Shown piece after piece: positions 11,991-20,054 of a stretch of DNA of 39,294 nucleotides. Where the stretch lies: contig JACPFM010000031.1 in the NCBI GenBank assembly GCA_016182965.1, positions 1-39,294 of the forward strand. The letters are read 5' to 3'. Positions within the stretch are counted from its first letter, which is position 1; the number at the start of each line of letters is the position of its first letter. This DNA comes from Deltaproteobacteria bacterium. GTDB taxonomy: Bacteria; Myxococcota_A; Polyangia; Polyangiales; JADJMO01. The notes below the pieces were generated by a model that was not told the DNA's origin, did no database searches, and saw only the letters and a program-made list of their open reading frames with translations. The translations under genes and the position numbers were made by a program.

Positions 11991-12061
11991 ACGCTGCTCC
12001 TCTTCGTCGTGGGCCCGCCGGTCGCACTCCGGCTCGCGGCTGGCTGACGGCGGAGAAGGAG

Positions 12062-12143
12062 TGGAGGGTGTTGGATTCGAACCAACGTAGGCATTGCCGG
12101 CAGATTTACAGTCTGCTCCCTTTGGCCGCTCGGGCAACCCTCC
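12062..12143 (-). tRNA. tRNA-Tyr (anticodon GTA)
   Basis: This is a class II tRNA of 82 bases with a long variable arm. The acceptor stem is GGAGGGT/ACCCTCC with discriminator A. The anticodon stem CAGAC/..TCTG closes a loop with GTA. The T arm contains TTGGTTCGAATCCAA. It lies between tRNA-Gly and tRNA-Thr(TGT), the same order as in the E. coli tufB operon. Confidence 0.96.
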
Positions 12144-12231
12144 GAAATCGCTAAGGTTAAGTCTCCTGGATGAAAGCTTGTGAGGTCCGGGTGTGAAGTG
12201 TCGCGACGGGCGTCGTCACCTTCGACCCGCG

Positions 12232-12305
12232 AGCTGACGAGGGGAGTTGAACCCCTAACCGCCTGTTTACAAAACAGGTGCTCTGCCGGGTTGAGCTACG
12301 TCAGC
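12232..12305 (-). tRNA. tRNA-Thr (anticodon TGT)
   Basis: The acceptor stem is GCTGACG/CGTCAGC with discriminator U. The anticodon stem CCTGT/ACAGG closes a TTTGTAA loop with TGT. The T arm contains GGGGTTCAACTCCCC. It is first in the tRNA-tuf transcript, just downstream of the candidate promoter. Confidence 0.96.
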
Positions 12306-12316
12306 GAGGGGCGCGG

Positions 12317-12345
12317 AGCTTACCGACCGTAGGTGCGCTCTGCAA
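12317..12345 (-). promoter_or_regulatory. Candidate promoter of the tRNA-tuf operon
   Basis: On the minus strand a TTGCAG box (12340-12345) and a TAAGCT box (12317-12322) are separated by exactly 17 bases. A start about 6-8 bases downstream of the second box falls near 12310, just before the first base of tRNA-Thr at 12305. Position and spacing fit a housekeeping promoter; the second box is a weak match. Confidence 0.5.
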
Positions 12346-12473
12346 CCCGAGAGCCGACGCGCTCTCGCCCCTCCCAACCGGCGCCCGATCGAGGTGGGCT
12401 CGAAGAGAGCCGGGCAGAAAGGGGGAGGGCTAGCTAGCAGCGACCCCCTGGCTGGTCAAGCCAGATCCGCCCG

Positions 12474-13910
12474 TCATTTCTTCTTCTTCGTGGTGGTGGG
12501 CTTCTTCGTCGAGGTCGGCGCGGATTTCGGCTTCGTCGTCGTGGGTTTCGGGGCCGGCTTGGGAGCGGACGCGAGCGAAGGAGCGGCTGCGTCGGCGTGC
12601 ACGTCGCCGAGCCCGTCGTCCGTCGCGTCGGGCACGTGCGCCGCCACGCTCGCGTCGCCCGTGACCGCAGGCGCGCTCGACTCGGGTACCGCGCTCGCGG
12701 AGATCGCCGTACCCGGCAGCTCCGAGCCGACGTTGCCGCGACGGAACACGCCGAGCGTCGCCACCGCGACGCCCGCGACGAGCACGACCCAGACGACCGA
12801 CACCACGACGCCGGTGCGCCGCGGCCGCGGCGGCGCCTTCTTCGGCGCCCTCTCCGGCGGGAGGGGCCGGCCCGAAGGGCGCGGCGGCGGGCGCGGCGGC
12901 GCGGGCGACTCGGTCTCGGGCTCGAGCTCGAGCTCCGCCTCGATCTCCGCGGCGAGCGTCGGATCGCTGCCGATCAGGATCGCGTTCTGCGACGAAGGCA
13001 GCGGCCGGCCCTCGCGCGCGGCGCGCACGTCGAGGCGCATGGTCGCGGCGTCGGGGTATCGTTCGTCGCGCTGGAAGCGCAGCGCACGGTCGACGATCGC
13101 CGCCACCGACTCGGGGACGTCGGCGCGCACGCTGCGGATCGGCGATGCGGGCGTGTTCGCCATCTTCGTCACGAGCTCGACGACGTTCGACGCCTCGTGC
13201 ACGCGGCGCCCGGTGATCAGCCGGAACATGATCGCGCCGACGCCGAACAGATCGCTGCGACCGTCGATGTCCTCCGAGCGCCCCTCGGCCTGCTCGGGCG
13301 CCATGTACGACGGCGTGCCGATGGCCATGCCCGCGCGCGTGACGGCCTCGCCGTGCGCGACGCGCGCGAGCCCGAAGTCGACCACCTTCACGCGCTGCCA
13401 GCCGAAGCGGCCCGGTCGGTCGCCGACGTGGAGGAACAGGTTCTCCGGCTTGAGATCGCGGTGGATGACCCCTTGGGCGTGCGCGGCGGCGAGCACGTCG
13501 AGGACGTCGTCGGCGATCGCGAGCACCTCGTCGATCGGGAAGGGCAGTCCGCGGGCGTGGATGCGCTCCTCGATCGACTCGCCCTCGAGGAGCTCCATGA
13601 TCAGGTAGGCGGCCCCGGCGTCCGGGCCGGAGCGGACGACGTCGTCGTCGAGGACCTTCACCGCGCCGGGATGGTCGACCTTGTTCGCCGCGTACCCTTC
13701 CCGCAGGAAGCGCTCGCGCACCTCGCGGACGCGTCCGTACTCCGGGTGGAGGATCTTGACCGCCCCGCGCGCGCCGTTGCGATGGAGCCCGGCGTACACG
13801 GCGGCCATCCCGCCGAGGCCGATGAGGCGTTCGAGCCGCCATTTCTCGTCGAGCGTGGCGCCGATCCGCGCCTCGGCGCGGGCTCGGGGATCGTCGCTGC
13901 TCGCGGTCAC
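12474..13910 (-). CDS. Membrane-anchored Ser/Thr protein kinase
   Basis: This is a eukaryotic-type (Hanks) kinase of 478 residues. The kinase domain spans about 22-300. Visible motifs are the glycine loop GLGGMAAVYAG (31-41), Lys52 in AVKIL, HRDLKPEN (150-157), DFG (178-180) and the activation segment GTPSYMAPE (198-206). All key catalytic residues are present, so it should be active. A Pro-rich linker leads to one membrane segment (about 367-389). The outer part is short, rich in Ala, Pro, Thr and Lys, ends in KKPTTTKKKK, and has no recognised sensor domain. The start is GTG, with TACGAT seven bases upstream and no ribosome site, which suggests a leaderless mRNA. Myxobacteria carry many such kinases; the substrate is unknown. 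Confidence 0.93.
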   Translation of the reverse strand: MTASSDDPRARAEARIGATLDEKWRLERLIGLGGMAAVYAGLHRNGARGAVKILHPEYGRVREVRERFLREGYAANKVDHPGAVKVLDDDVVRSGPDAGAAYLIMELLEGESIEERIHARGLPFPIDEVLAIADDVLDVLAAAHAQGVIHRDLKPENLFLHVGDRPGRFGWQRVKVVDFGLARVAHGEAVTRAGMAIGTPSYMAPEQAEGRSEDIDGRSDLFGVGAIMFRLITGRRVHEASNVVELVTKMANTPASPIRSVRADVPESVAAIVDRALRFQRDERYPDAATMRLDVRAAREGRPLPSSQNAILIGSDPTLAAEIEAELELEPETESPAPPRPPPRPSGRPLPPERAPKKAPPRPRRTGVVVSVVWVVLVAGVAVATLGVFRRGNVGSELPGTAISASAVPESSAPAVTGDASVAAHVPDATDDGLGDVHADAAAPSLASAPKPAPKPTTTKPKSAPTSTKKPTTTKKKK

Positions 13911-13917
13911 GGGTCCG

Positions 13918-13923
13918 ATCGTA
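13918..13923 (-). promoter_or_regulatory. TACGAT -10 element, leaderless kinase transcript
   Basis: On the minus strand TACGAT is followed by 7 bases and then the GTG start of the kinase gene. No ribosome site lies between. The same TANNNT-N6/7-start layout is seen at 7866, 15524 and 36650. No good -35 box is visible here. Confidence 0.4.
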
Positions 13924-14015
13924 GCGCGCGTCGCCGGCCCGCGAGAAATTCTGGGCCCCGGCCAGGCCGGCGTCGGGTACCGGCCGGCAAGCCACCGCTG
14001 CCGTCGCGTCCCCCG

Positions 14016-14275
14016 AGTCGTCAGTCGTCAGTCGTCAGTCGTCAGTCTCGCGGCGGCAACGGTTTCGCTGCAGTGGCGGGCGCACAGGACGGGGTCGAGG
14101 GTCGAGGGTCGAGGGTCGAGGGTCGAACGAAGCTCGAGCCGCGAGTCGAGGGCGAGGGCCGCATTCGAGCTGCCGACGCGCCCAGGGTTCGGGGCAAGCA
14201 CCGATTCTGACCTTCGACCTTCGATCAGGTCGTCTCGGCTGACGACTGACGACTGACGACTGACGACTGACGACT
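14016..14275. repeat. Nested heptamer element C (TCGTCAG arms around TCGAGGG units)
   Basis: The left arm at 14016-14047 is four and a half AGTCGTC units. The right arm at 14239-14275 is five CTGACGA units, ending 3 bases before the complement of the TPR lipoprotein's TGA stop (14279-14281). Inside are five GGTCGAG/GGTCGAA units (14093-14127) and, inverted, CCTTCGACCTTCGAT (14211-14225). So one heptamer inverted repeat sits inside another of a different unit. The spacer lies between the kinase 5' end and the lipoprotein 3' end and holds no convincing gene. Confidence 0.88.
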
Positions 14276-14278
14276 GCG

Positions 14279-15517
14279 TCAAGCTTTCGCAGACTTCTTC
14301 GACAGGTTGTCGAGCGCCTTCTTCAGCTCCTCCTCGCTGTACGGAAGCTTGGCGAGCTCCGCCTTCTCGTCGGCGAGCTGCTTCTCGACCGTCGCCTTCG
14401 CCTTCCGGGCGTGTTCGAGCCACGCGGTCTTCGCGCCGACGGCGGTCTCGAGGTTGAGGGTGCGATCGAGCGTGCCGAGCCCCTTCTCGAGGAGGATGCG
14501 GTAACGCAGGCGCATCGCGCCCTTGAAGAGCTGCTTCTTCTCGTCGGTGGTCGCGCTCTTGGGCGGCGGGATCGCCAGCACGTCGCGGTGGAGCTCGATG
14601 TACATCGTCGCGACGCGGAGCCCGGCGCGGACCGCCCACGCGAGCTCCCGCGTGTTGATCGCGTCGATGTAGGCGTCCTGCGCGTCGAGGATCTTCTGGC
14701 AGCGCGCCTCCATCTTCACCGGGAAATCCGCGGCGACGATCGGCGCGCTCGGATCCTTGTCGTCGAGGAAGGCCATCGCGTCGCCCTCGGCGCGCAGCAG
14801 ATCGCCGCGCGCGAAGTGCACCGCCGCGGCGTTGTGCGGCGGCGGCACCTCGTCGGGCTTGTCCTTCTTCTCGAGGAGCTTCTCGGCCTGGACGACGGTC
14901 TTCTTCGCCGACGAGAGGTCCTTGGCGCCGTGGATCATCCCGAGGGCCTGCAAGGCGAGCGCCTCGGCGCGATCCCAGCGCGAAAGATCGGGAGACGAGA
15001 GCAGCACCGCCGCGCTCTCGCCGACGTCGTTCCAGTCCTCGATCTCGACGTCGAGCCGCCCGCGCCGGAGGTTCGCGTCGACGGCGTCGCTCGTGCCCGG
15101 AGCAGCCTTGGAGAGCGCGCGGAAGCGATCGCGAGCGTCACGCGCGTCGCCGAGGTTCTCGCTGCACAGCGCCGCGTTGTACGCCGCTGCGCGGCCGAGC
15201 GGGCCGGGCGCGCCCGGGTGCTCGGCGGCTTCCGCCGTGACGACGCGATCGAAGAGGACCCGCGCGTGCGCGTACTTGCCCGCGGTCAACTCGAGGCGCG
15301 CGCGCTCGAACACCTCCGCGGCGGTGCCGCCCGCGTCGTCGTCGGTGGGCACGATCTGCGCCTTGGCCGTCTCGGGCGTGCCCGCTGGGCGCATCCCGAC
15401 CGGCGCGCCGCCCGCCTGTGACGTCGCCGCGGTGGCGGCCGCCGGACGCGCCGGTGCCCCGCTGCACGCGACGGCGGCTGCGGCGAGGATCAGGGACGCG
15501 AGGAGGGGAGCGCGCAT
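14279..15517 (-). CDS. TPR-type lipoprotein
   Basis: This 412-residue protein is of unknown function. The start at 15517 gives a clean lipoprotein signal, MRAPLLASLILAAAAVAC with Cys18 acylated. An upstream in-frame ATG at 15604 would bury it behind 29 residues lacking signal character. After an Ala-rich linker (20-60), helical repeats follow such as AEVFERARLELTAGKYAHAR and AAAYNAALCSENLGDARDAR, consistent with TPR-like scaffolding. The C-terminal part is Lys/Glu/Leu-rich and helical, ending KKALDNLSKKSAKA. TACGAT lies six bases before this ATG, suggesting a leaderless mRNA. It is divergent from the sigma factor gene. Confidence 0.8.
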   Translation of the reverse strand: MRAPLLASLILAAAAVACSGAPARPAAATAATSQAGGAPVGMRPAGTPETAKAQIVPTDDDAGGTAAEVFERARLELTAGKYAHARVLFDRVVTAEAAEHPGAPGPLGRAAAYNAALCSENLGDARDARDRFRALSKAAPGTSDAVDANLRRGRLDVEIEDWNDVGESAAVLLSSPDLSRWDRAEALALQALGMIHGAKDLSSAKKTVVQAEKLLEKKDKPDEVPPPHNAAAVHFARGDLLRAEGDAMAFLDDKDPSAPIVAADFPVKMEARCQKILDAQDAYIDAINTRELAWAVRAGLRVATMYIELHRDVLAIPPPKSATTDEKKQLFKGAMRLRYRILLEKGLGTLDRTLNLETAVGAKTAWLEHARKAKATVEKQLADEKAELAKLPYSEEELKKALDNLSKKSAKA

Positions 15518-15523
15518 GCCGGA

Positions 15524-15529
15524 ATCGTA
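15524..15529 (-). promoter_or_regulatory. TACGAT -10 element, leaderless TPR lipoprotein transcript
   Basis: TACGAT on the minus strand lies 6 bases before the ATG at 15517. GGAGGG is present but 14 bases upstream, too far to be a usual ribosome site. The element supports the shorter start over the in-frame ATG at 15604. Confidence 0.4.
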
Positions 15530-15667
15530 ACCCTCCGACACACGAGACGGCCCTGGGGTTCCCGGCTGCGCTCCGGCGCCGCGGAAATCGGGTGGTTCCT
15601 CCATTGCACTCCGGTACGGCGGAGACCGGCGAGCGCCGGCTCCGAACCGAAAGGCTCAGGAGGGTTC

Positions 15668-16549
15668 ATGGCCGAGGCCGAGAAGGACGTCGCGATCTCG
15701 CGCTTCATCTCGGCTGCGCGCGAGGAAGCCGTGCTCAGCCGCGAAGAGGAGGTCGAGCTCGCACGACGCTTTCGCGACCAGGGCGACGAGAAGGCCGGTG
15801 AACGGCTCATCCGCGCGAACCTCAAGTACGTCGTCGCGATCGCGCTGTCGTATCGGCGCTACGGGCTCCGGCTGAGCGATCTCGTGAGCGAAGGCAACCT
15901 CGGCCTGATGATGGCGCTGCGGAAGTTCGATCCGGAGCGCGGCGTGCGGTTCGTCACCTACGCGGCGTACTGGAGCCGCGCGTACATCCTCAACTACGTC
16001 ATCAAGAGCTGGTCGATGGTCGGCGGCGGGTCCGGTCCGCTGCGATCGAAGATGTTCTTCAAGCTGCGCCGCGAGCGCGCGATGGTCTCCAACCTGCTCG
16101 GCGACGGCAACGAGCAGAAGGCGATGGAGCTGCTCGCCGAGCGCATCGGCCAGTCGGTCGAGAAGACCAAGGAGCTGACCCGCCGGCTCGAGGCCCGCGA
16201 CGTGAGCCTCGACCTCCAGCAGCACGAGGAGGGGCGGACCACGCTGCTCGACGGCCTGCAGGACGCCGGGCCCACGCAGGAGGAGCGCTTCCTCGACGAG
16301 GAGCGCCGCGACGCGGTGCGCGGCGCGCTCGCAGCGGCGGTGGCGACGCTCGACGAGCGCGAGCGGTTCATCGTCGAGCAGCGCTTGATGGCCGACGAGG
16401 AGACGAGCCTGGCCGAGATCGGGCGGCAGCTCGGCGTCTCGCGCGAGCGCGCCCGGCAGCTCGAGGCCCGCGCGAAGGCCAAGCTGAAGAAGCAGCTCGG
16501 CGACCTCGCCGCGGACCTCGACCTCCTGGCCGACGTCGAGGCGGCGTGA
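15668..16549 (+). CDS. RNA polymerase sigma factor, RpoH (sigma-32) family
   Basis: This is a 293-residue alternative sigma factor. Region 2 includes LIRANLKYVVAIALSYRRYG, DLVSEGNLGLMMALRKFDP and FVTYAAYWSRAYILNYVIK, the core-binding and -10-reading parts. An RpoH-box-like segment, RSKMFFKLRRER, follows at about 126-137. Region 4.2 ends with a helix-turn-helix, SLAEIGRQLGVSRERARQLE (about 250-269), that reads the -35 box. AGGAGG lies 5-6 bases before the ATG. RpoH-type factors direct heat-shock genes in E. coli, but myxobacteria have several RpoH-like paralogues with developmental roles, so the regulon cannot be told from sequence. No dedicated anti-sigma gene is adjacent. Confidence 0.92.
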   Translation: MAEAEKDVAISRFISAAREEAVLSREEEVELARRFRDQGDEKAGERLIRANLKYVVAIALSYRRYGLRLSDLVSEGNLGLMMALRKFDPERGVRFVTYAAYWSRAYILNYVIKSWSMVGGGSGPLRSKMFFKLRRERAMVSNLLGDGNEQKAMELLAERIGQSVEKTKELTRRLEARDVSLDLQQHEEGRTTLLDGLQDAGPTQEERFLDEERRDAVRGALAAAVATLDERERFIVEQRLMADEETSLAEIGRQLGVSRERARQLEARAKAKLKKQLGDLAADLDLLADVEAA

Positions 16550-16590
16550 CTCGAGGCGCAGGCAGCCTGCACGATCTGCATTCGTGCCCC

Positions 16591-16674
16591 GTCGTCGCGA
16601 TGGGCGTCGCGATGGTCGTCGCGATGGGCGTCGCGATGGGCGTCGCGATGGGCGTCGCGATGGGCGTTTCGCTG
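16591..16674. repeat. 12-bp tandem repeat, seven units
   Basis: Seven head-to-tail units of consensus GGCGTCGCGATG fill part of the gap after the sigma factor gene. The first and third begin GT instead of GG, and the last is degenerate. The unit is a multiple of three, so shadow frames run through it, but no real gene covers it. Together with a GCAGG/CCTGC inverted repeat at 16558-16570, this is all I see in the 221-base gap. Confidence 0.9.
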
Positions 16675-16770
16675 CCGGCGTGAGCGGAGCGCCGGTTCAT
16701 CGCGCGTGGGCGCCGCCGCGCGTTCGCCCGGAACGAACGGTGCAGGGCCCGTTCGCCAAGGGGGTCGCTC

Positions 16771-17751
16771 ATGGCCAGGCTCGCAGCGCTCGGTGTCTTG
16801 TCCGTCGCGGTGGCGTGCGCGGCGTGTCAGAGCTCGGATCGCGAGGTCCTCGTCGGCGGAAACGCCGGCCGATCGTCGCACCCCATCATCAACGGCGAGG
16901 CGCCCGACGCGCCGGAGCACGGCGCCGTCGTCGCGCTGCACGACTTCCTCGGCAAGCAGTGGGTCCTGCTGTCGCCGTTCTGTTCCGGGGTGCTCGTGAC
17001 GAGCACCGTCCTGCTCACCGCGGGCCACTGCGTGCGGAGCGAGCGGCCGGGGAGCTTCGGCGTCTACGTCGGGAACGACCCCTCGAGGGATCTCGTCGAG
17101 CACCTCTACGAGGTGAGCGAGGTCCGGGTCCACCCGGAGTTCGATCCGCTGAGGCTGCGGAACGACATCGCGCTCGTTCGACTCGCGACGGCCGTGACGG
17201 AGCCCATCGCACCGGTCCCTCCGCTCGGCGCCGCCGACGGCCTCGTGTCCTCGGACGTCGGCGCGACGCTCGATTTCGCCGGCTTCGGCCAGGACGAGGA
17301 CGGCCACAGCGGCGTCAAGCTCCACCTCGAGGGACCGCTGGGCGGCTTCGGGTGCTCCGTCGCGGGCTGCACGAGTGACGGCGATCCCTCGACGCAGTTC
17401 TCGTATACGCAGGGCTGGGGAGGGCCCTGCTTCGGAGACAGCGGCGGGCCCGCGTTCATCAAGCGCTCCGGTCAGCCCCGCGTGGCCGGGCTCACGTCGT
17501 GGGGCGACGGCGACTGCACGGTGTTCGGCGTGAGCACGCGCGTCGACGCCTACGCGTCGTTCATCCAGGCGTTCATCGGGACCGGTCCGTCGCCGGCCTG
17601 CGGCAACGGGACCTGCGACGAGGGCGAGAGCTGCGACGGGCGCGACGGCACCGTCGCGTGCCTCAGCGACTGCCCGGGCAAGCTCACCGGCAAGCCGTCG
17701 TCCCGGTACTGCACCGTCGGCTCGAGCTGCGCCGGCGCCGGCTGTCCGTGA
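16771..17751 (+). CDS. S1-family (chymotrypsin-fold) serine protease lipoprotein
   Basis: This is a 326-residue secreted protease. The signal ends VACAAC (Cys19), so it is probably a lipoprotein. The protease domain starts near IINGE (39-43). The triad is visible as His86 (LTAGHC), Asp132 (NDIALVRL) and Ser224 (GDSGGP). The residue six before the Ser, Asp189 in trypsin, is Gly218, so specificity for Lys/Arg is unlikely. The C-terminal tail (about 277-326) carries CGNGTCDEGESCDGRDGT and further Cys, a motif common on myxobacterial surface proteins. AAGGGGG near the ATG is a possible ribosome site. There is no neighbouring inhibitor or substrate gene. The role could be predation or processing of envelope proteins (inference). 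Confidence 0.93.
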   Translation: MARLAALGVLSVAVACAACQSSDREVLVGGNAGRSSHPIINGEAPDAPEHGAVVALHDFLGKQWVLLSPFCSGVLVTSTVLLTAGHCVRSERPGSFGVYVGNDPSRDLVEHLYEVSEVRVHPEFDPLRLRNDIALVRLATAVTEPIAPVPPLGAADGLVSSDVGATLDFAGFGQDEDGHSGVKLHLEGPLGGFGCSVAGCTSDGDPSTQFSYTQGWGGPCFGDSGGPAFIKRSGQPRVAGLTSWGDGDCTVFGVSTRVDAYASFIQAFIGTGPSPACGNGTCDEGESCDGRDGTVACLSDCPGKLTGKPSSRYCTVGSSCAGAGCP

Positions 17752-17911
17752 CCGGTCCGCCGCGGCCGCTGGCCGGGGCCCGACGGATCCGGTCGGACGC
17801 GCTCGTCGGCGGGAAGAATCGGGGCGTCTCGTCCGTCTAGGGCTGCGCCGGGGCCCGCCGCGCGCGCACGGGAGCGTCCGCGCGGGGATCTCTGGTAAAA
17901 CCCCGCCCGCC

Positions 17912-18901
17912 ATGGCCTTCGACATCCGCGCCCTCAACGAACTGGTCACGAAGGAGAGCGCCTTCGTCGATCGCGTCCTCTCCGAGGTCGGCACCGTCAT
18001 CGTCGGTCAGACCTACATGATCGAGCGCATCCTCATCGGGCTGCTCACCGGCGGGCACGTCCTGCTCGAGGGCGTGCCCGGTCTGGCCAAGACGCTCACG
18101 GTGCGCACCCTCTGTCGCGCGATCGACGCGAAATTCGCGCGCGTGCAGTTCACGCCCGACCTGCTCCCGGCCGACCTCATCGGCACGGTGATCTACGATC
18201 AGCGCACCGGTGACTTCACGCCGAAGCTCGGGCCGATCTTCGCCAACCTCGTGCTCGCCGACGAGATCAACCGCGCGCCGGCCAAGGTGCAGAGCGCGCT
18301 GCTCGAGGCGATGCAGGAGCGCCAGGTCACCATCGGCGATCGCACCCACGCCCTCCCCTCCCCCTTCGCCGTCCTCGCGACGCAGAACCCGATCGAGCAG
18401 GAGGGCACGTACCCGCTGCCCGAGGCGCAGGTCGATCGCTTCATGATGCTCGTGAAGGTCGGCTACCCCACGCGCGAGGAGGAGCGGCAGATCATGGACC
18501 GGATGACCGCGCCCCTGCCGCGCGAGCCGCAGCCGGTGTGCAAGCCCGAGGAGTTGCTCGCAGGCCGCCGGACGGTCGAGCAGATCTACGTCGACGAGAA
18601 GGTCAAGGACTACATCGTCGACGTGGTGCACGCCACGCGCGAGCCGGCCAAGCGCGGGCTGAAGGACCTCGACGGCCTCGTCGAGTACGGCGCGAGCCCG
18701 CGCGCCTCCATCGCGCTCAACCTCGCGGCGCGCGCGCACGCCTTCCTCCGTCACCGCGGCTACGTCACCCCCGAGGACGTGAAGGAGGTCGGCCCCGACG
18801 TCCTCCGCCACCGCATCGTCCTCACCTACGAGGCGGAGGCCGAGATGGTCACCACCGAGCACGTGGTGAAGAAGGTGTTCGAGGTCGTCGAGGTCCCTTG
18901 A
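17912..18901 (+). CDS. moxR: MoxR-family AAA+ ATPase
   Basis: MoxR ATPases act as chaperones for partner VWA-domain proteins. The 329 residues show Walker A GVPGLAKT (54-61), Walker B LVLADE (113-118), the AAA+ segment FTPDLLPADLIGT and the sensor-1-like ATQNPIEQEGTYPLPEAQ. The C-terminal lid includes GASPRASIALNLAARA. All ATPase residues are present. It heads an operon with DUF58, two VWA proteins and Bat proteins, the standard MoxR-VWA arrangement. Its TGA stop overlaps the first unit of a TCGTCAG array, and about 250-350 bases of repeat-rich DNA separate it from DUF58, whereas later genes overlap. Confidence 0.95.
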   Translation: MAFDIRALNELVTKESAFVDRVLSEVGTVIVGQTYMIERILIGLLTGGHVLLEGVPGLAKTLTVRTLCRAIDAKFARVQFTPDLLPADLIGTVIYDQRTGDFTPKLGPIFANLVLADEINRAPAKVQSALLEAMQERQVTIGDRTHALPSPFAVLATQNPIEQEGTYPLPEAQVDRFMMLVKVGYPTREEERQIMDRMTAPLPREPQPVCKPEELLAGRRTVEQIYVDEKVKDYIVDVVHATREPAKRGLKDLDGLVEYGASPRASIALNLAARAHAFLRHRGYVTPEDVKEVGPDVLRHRIVLTYEAEAEMVTTEHVVKKVFEVVEVP

Positions 18902-19150
18902 GTCGTCAGTCGTCAGTCGTCAGTCGTCAGCCCGTCCGCGCTGCTCCTCGCCGCCCACACCCCTTCGCCGCTCGCGCCATCCGCCGCTCGTTGAGCCCCT
19001 GAGACGAACCGCCGACCGACCGACCGCCGACCGACTGGCGACTCACGACTGACTGACGACTGACGACTGACGACTCTGACGGCTGACGACTGACGACTGA
19101 CGACTGACGACTGACGACTGACGACTCTCACGACCGACGACTCTCACGAC
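18901..19150. repeat. Heptamer inverted-repeat element D (TCGTCAG family) between moxR and DUF58
   Basis: The left arm at 18901-18930 is four AGTCGTC units plus AG; its first base is the last base of the moxR TGA. The right arm, about 19045-19150, is the longest array in the window: roughly ten CTGACGA units with interruptions (CTGACGG, CTCTCACGA). The middle contains CGACCGAC short repeats. The right arm runs to about 19150, where the recognisable DUF58 reading frame begins. This is the only element whose arm touches the 5' end of a gene. Confidence 0.9.
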
Positions 19151-19253
19151 AGCCCTTCGCCAGATCGAGATCCACACGTCTCGACTGGCGACCGACGCGC
19201 TCGCGGGCAATTACCAGAGCGTCTTCCGCGGGCAGGGCATCGCGTTCCGCGAG

Positions 19254-20054
19254 GTGCGTCCGTACCAGCCGGGCGACGACGTGCGGCTCATCGACTGGAA
19301 CCGCACCGCCCGCATGGGCGAGCCCTTCGTGAAGATCTTCACCGAAGAGCGCGAGATGACCGTGATGCTCGTCGTCGACGTGTCGGCGAGCATGCGCTTC
19401 GGCACCACGCGCGCGAGCAAGGGCCGCGTGGCCGCCGAGGTCGCCGCGCTCCTCGCGTTCAGCGCGATCAAGGGCGGCGATCGGGTGGGCCTCGTGCTGG
19501 TGAGCGACCGGGTGCAGCGCATCGTGCCGCCTCGCAAGGGCGAGAAGCACGTGCTGCGCGTCGCGCGCGAGGTGCTCGGCGCCGAGCCGACCGGACCGGC
19601 GACCGATCTGGCCACCGGGCTCGAGACGCTCACGCGGGTGGCCAAGCGGCGGAGCGTCGCGTTCGTCATCAGCGACTTCTTCGTCCCGCCCGCCGCCCAT
19701 GATCGCGAGGAGGGCGCGCTGCGGGTTCGCTTCGAGCGCACTCTCGCCCTCGCCTCGGCCAAGCACGATCTCATCGCCGTCGAGCTGTTCGACAAGCACG
19801 ACGACGAGCTGCCCGACGTGGGCCTGGCGACGGTCGAGGATCTCGAGTCCGGCGAGGACGTGATCATCGACACCGGCGATCCGCGCGTGCGCGCGGCGTA
19901 CGCGCACGAGGCCAGGGCGCGGCGCGCGACGGTGCGCGGGATCTTCCGCCGCCTCGGCGTCGACACCGTGACCGTGCGCACCGACGGCTCGTACGTCGCG
20001 CCCATCCGCGACCTGTTCGCGCGGCGCGCCCGGCGCGCGAGGAGCGGCCGATGA
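19254..20054 (+). CDS. DUF58 (VWA-like) protein; conserved N-terminus lacks a usual start codon
   Basis: DUF58 proteins are partners of MoxR. The core carries VRPYQPGDDVRLIDWN and a MIDAS-like DVSASM, typical of the family. The first ATG/GTG/TTG in frame is GTG at 19254. However, the conserved family sequence clearly continues upstream as LRQIEIHTSRLATDALAGN and YQSVFRGQGIAFRE, read in the same frame from about 19150. The frame is open back to 19122, after an in-frame TGA (19119) inside the heptamer array. So either an unusual start is used (CTG at 19185 or another codon), the gene is N-terminally damaged, or the sequence has an error. The GTG start would remove about 34 conserved residues. 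The gene ends ATGA-overlapped with the next. Confidence 0.88.
   Translation: MRPYQPGDDVRLIDWNRTARMGEPFVKIFTEEREMTVMLVVDVSASMRFGTTRASKGRVAAEVAALLAFSAIKGGDRVGLVLVSDRVQRIVPPRKGEKHVLRVAREVLGAEPTGPATDLATGLETLTRVAKRRSVAFVISDFFVPPAAHDREEGALRVRFERTLALASAKHDLIAVELFDKHDDELPDVGLATVEDLESGEDVIIDTGDPRVRAAYAHEARARRATVRGIFRRLGVDTVTVRTDGSYVAPIRDLFARRARRARSGR

Noticed and set aside
12448..12464. Hairpin CTGGCT/AGCCAG as terminator of the kinase gene
   Set aside because: The stem is only 6 bp and no T tract follows.
15518..15604. Longer start for the TPR lipoprotein at 15604
   Set aside because: It would place 29 non-signal residues before a perfect lipoprotein signal; the shorter start also has a TACGAT element.
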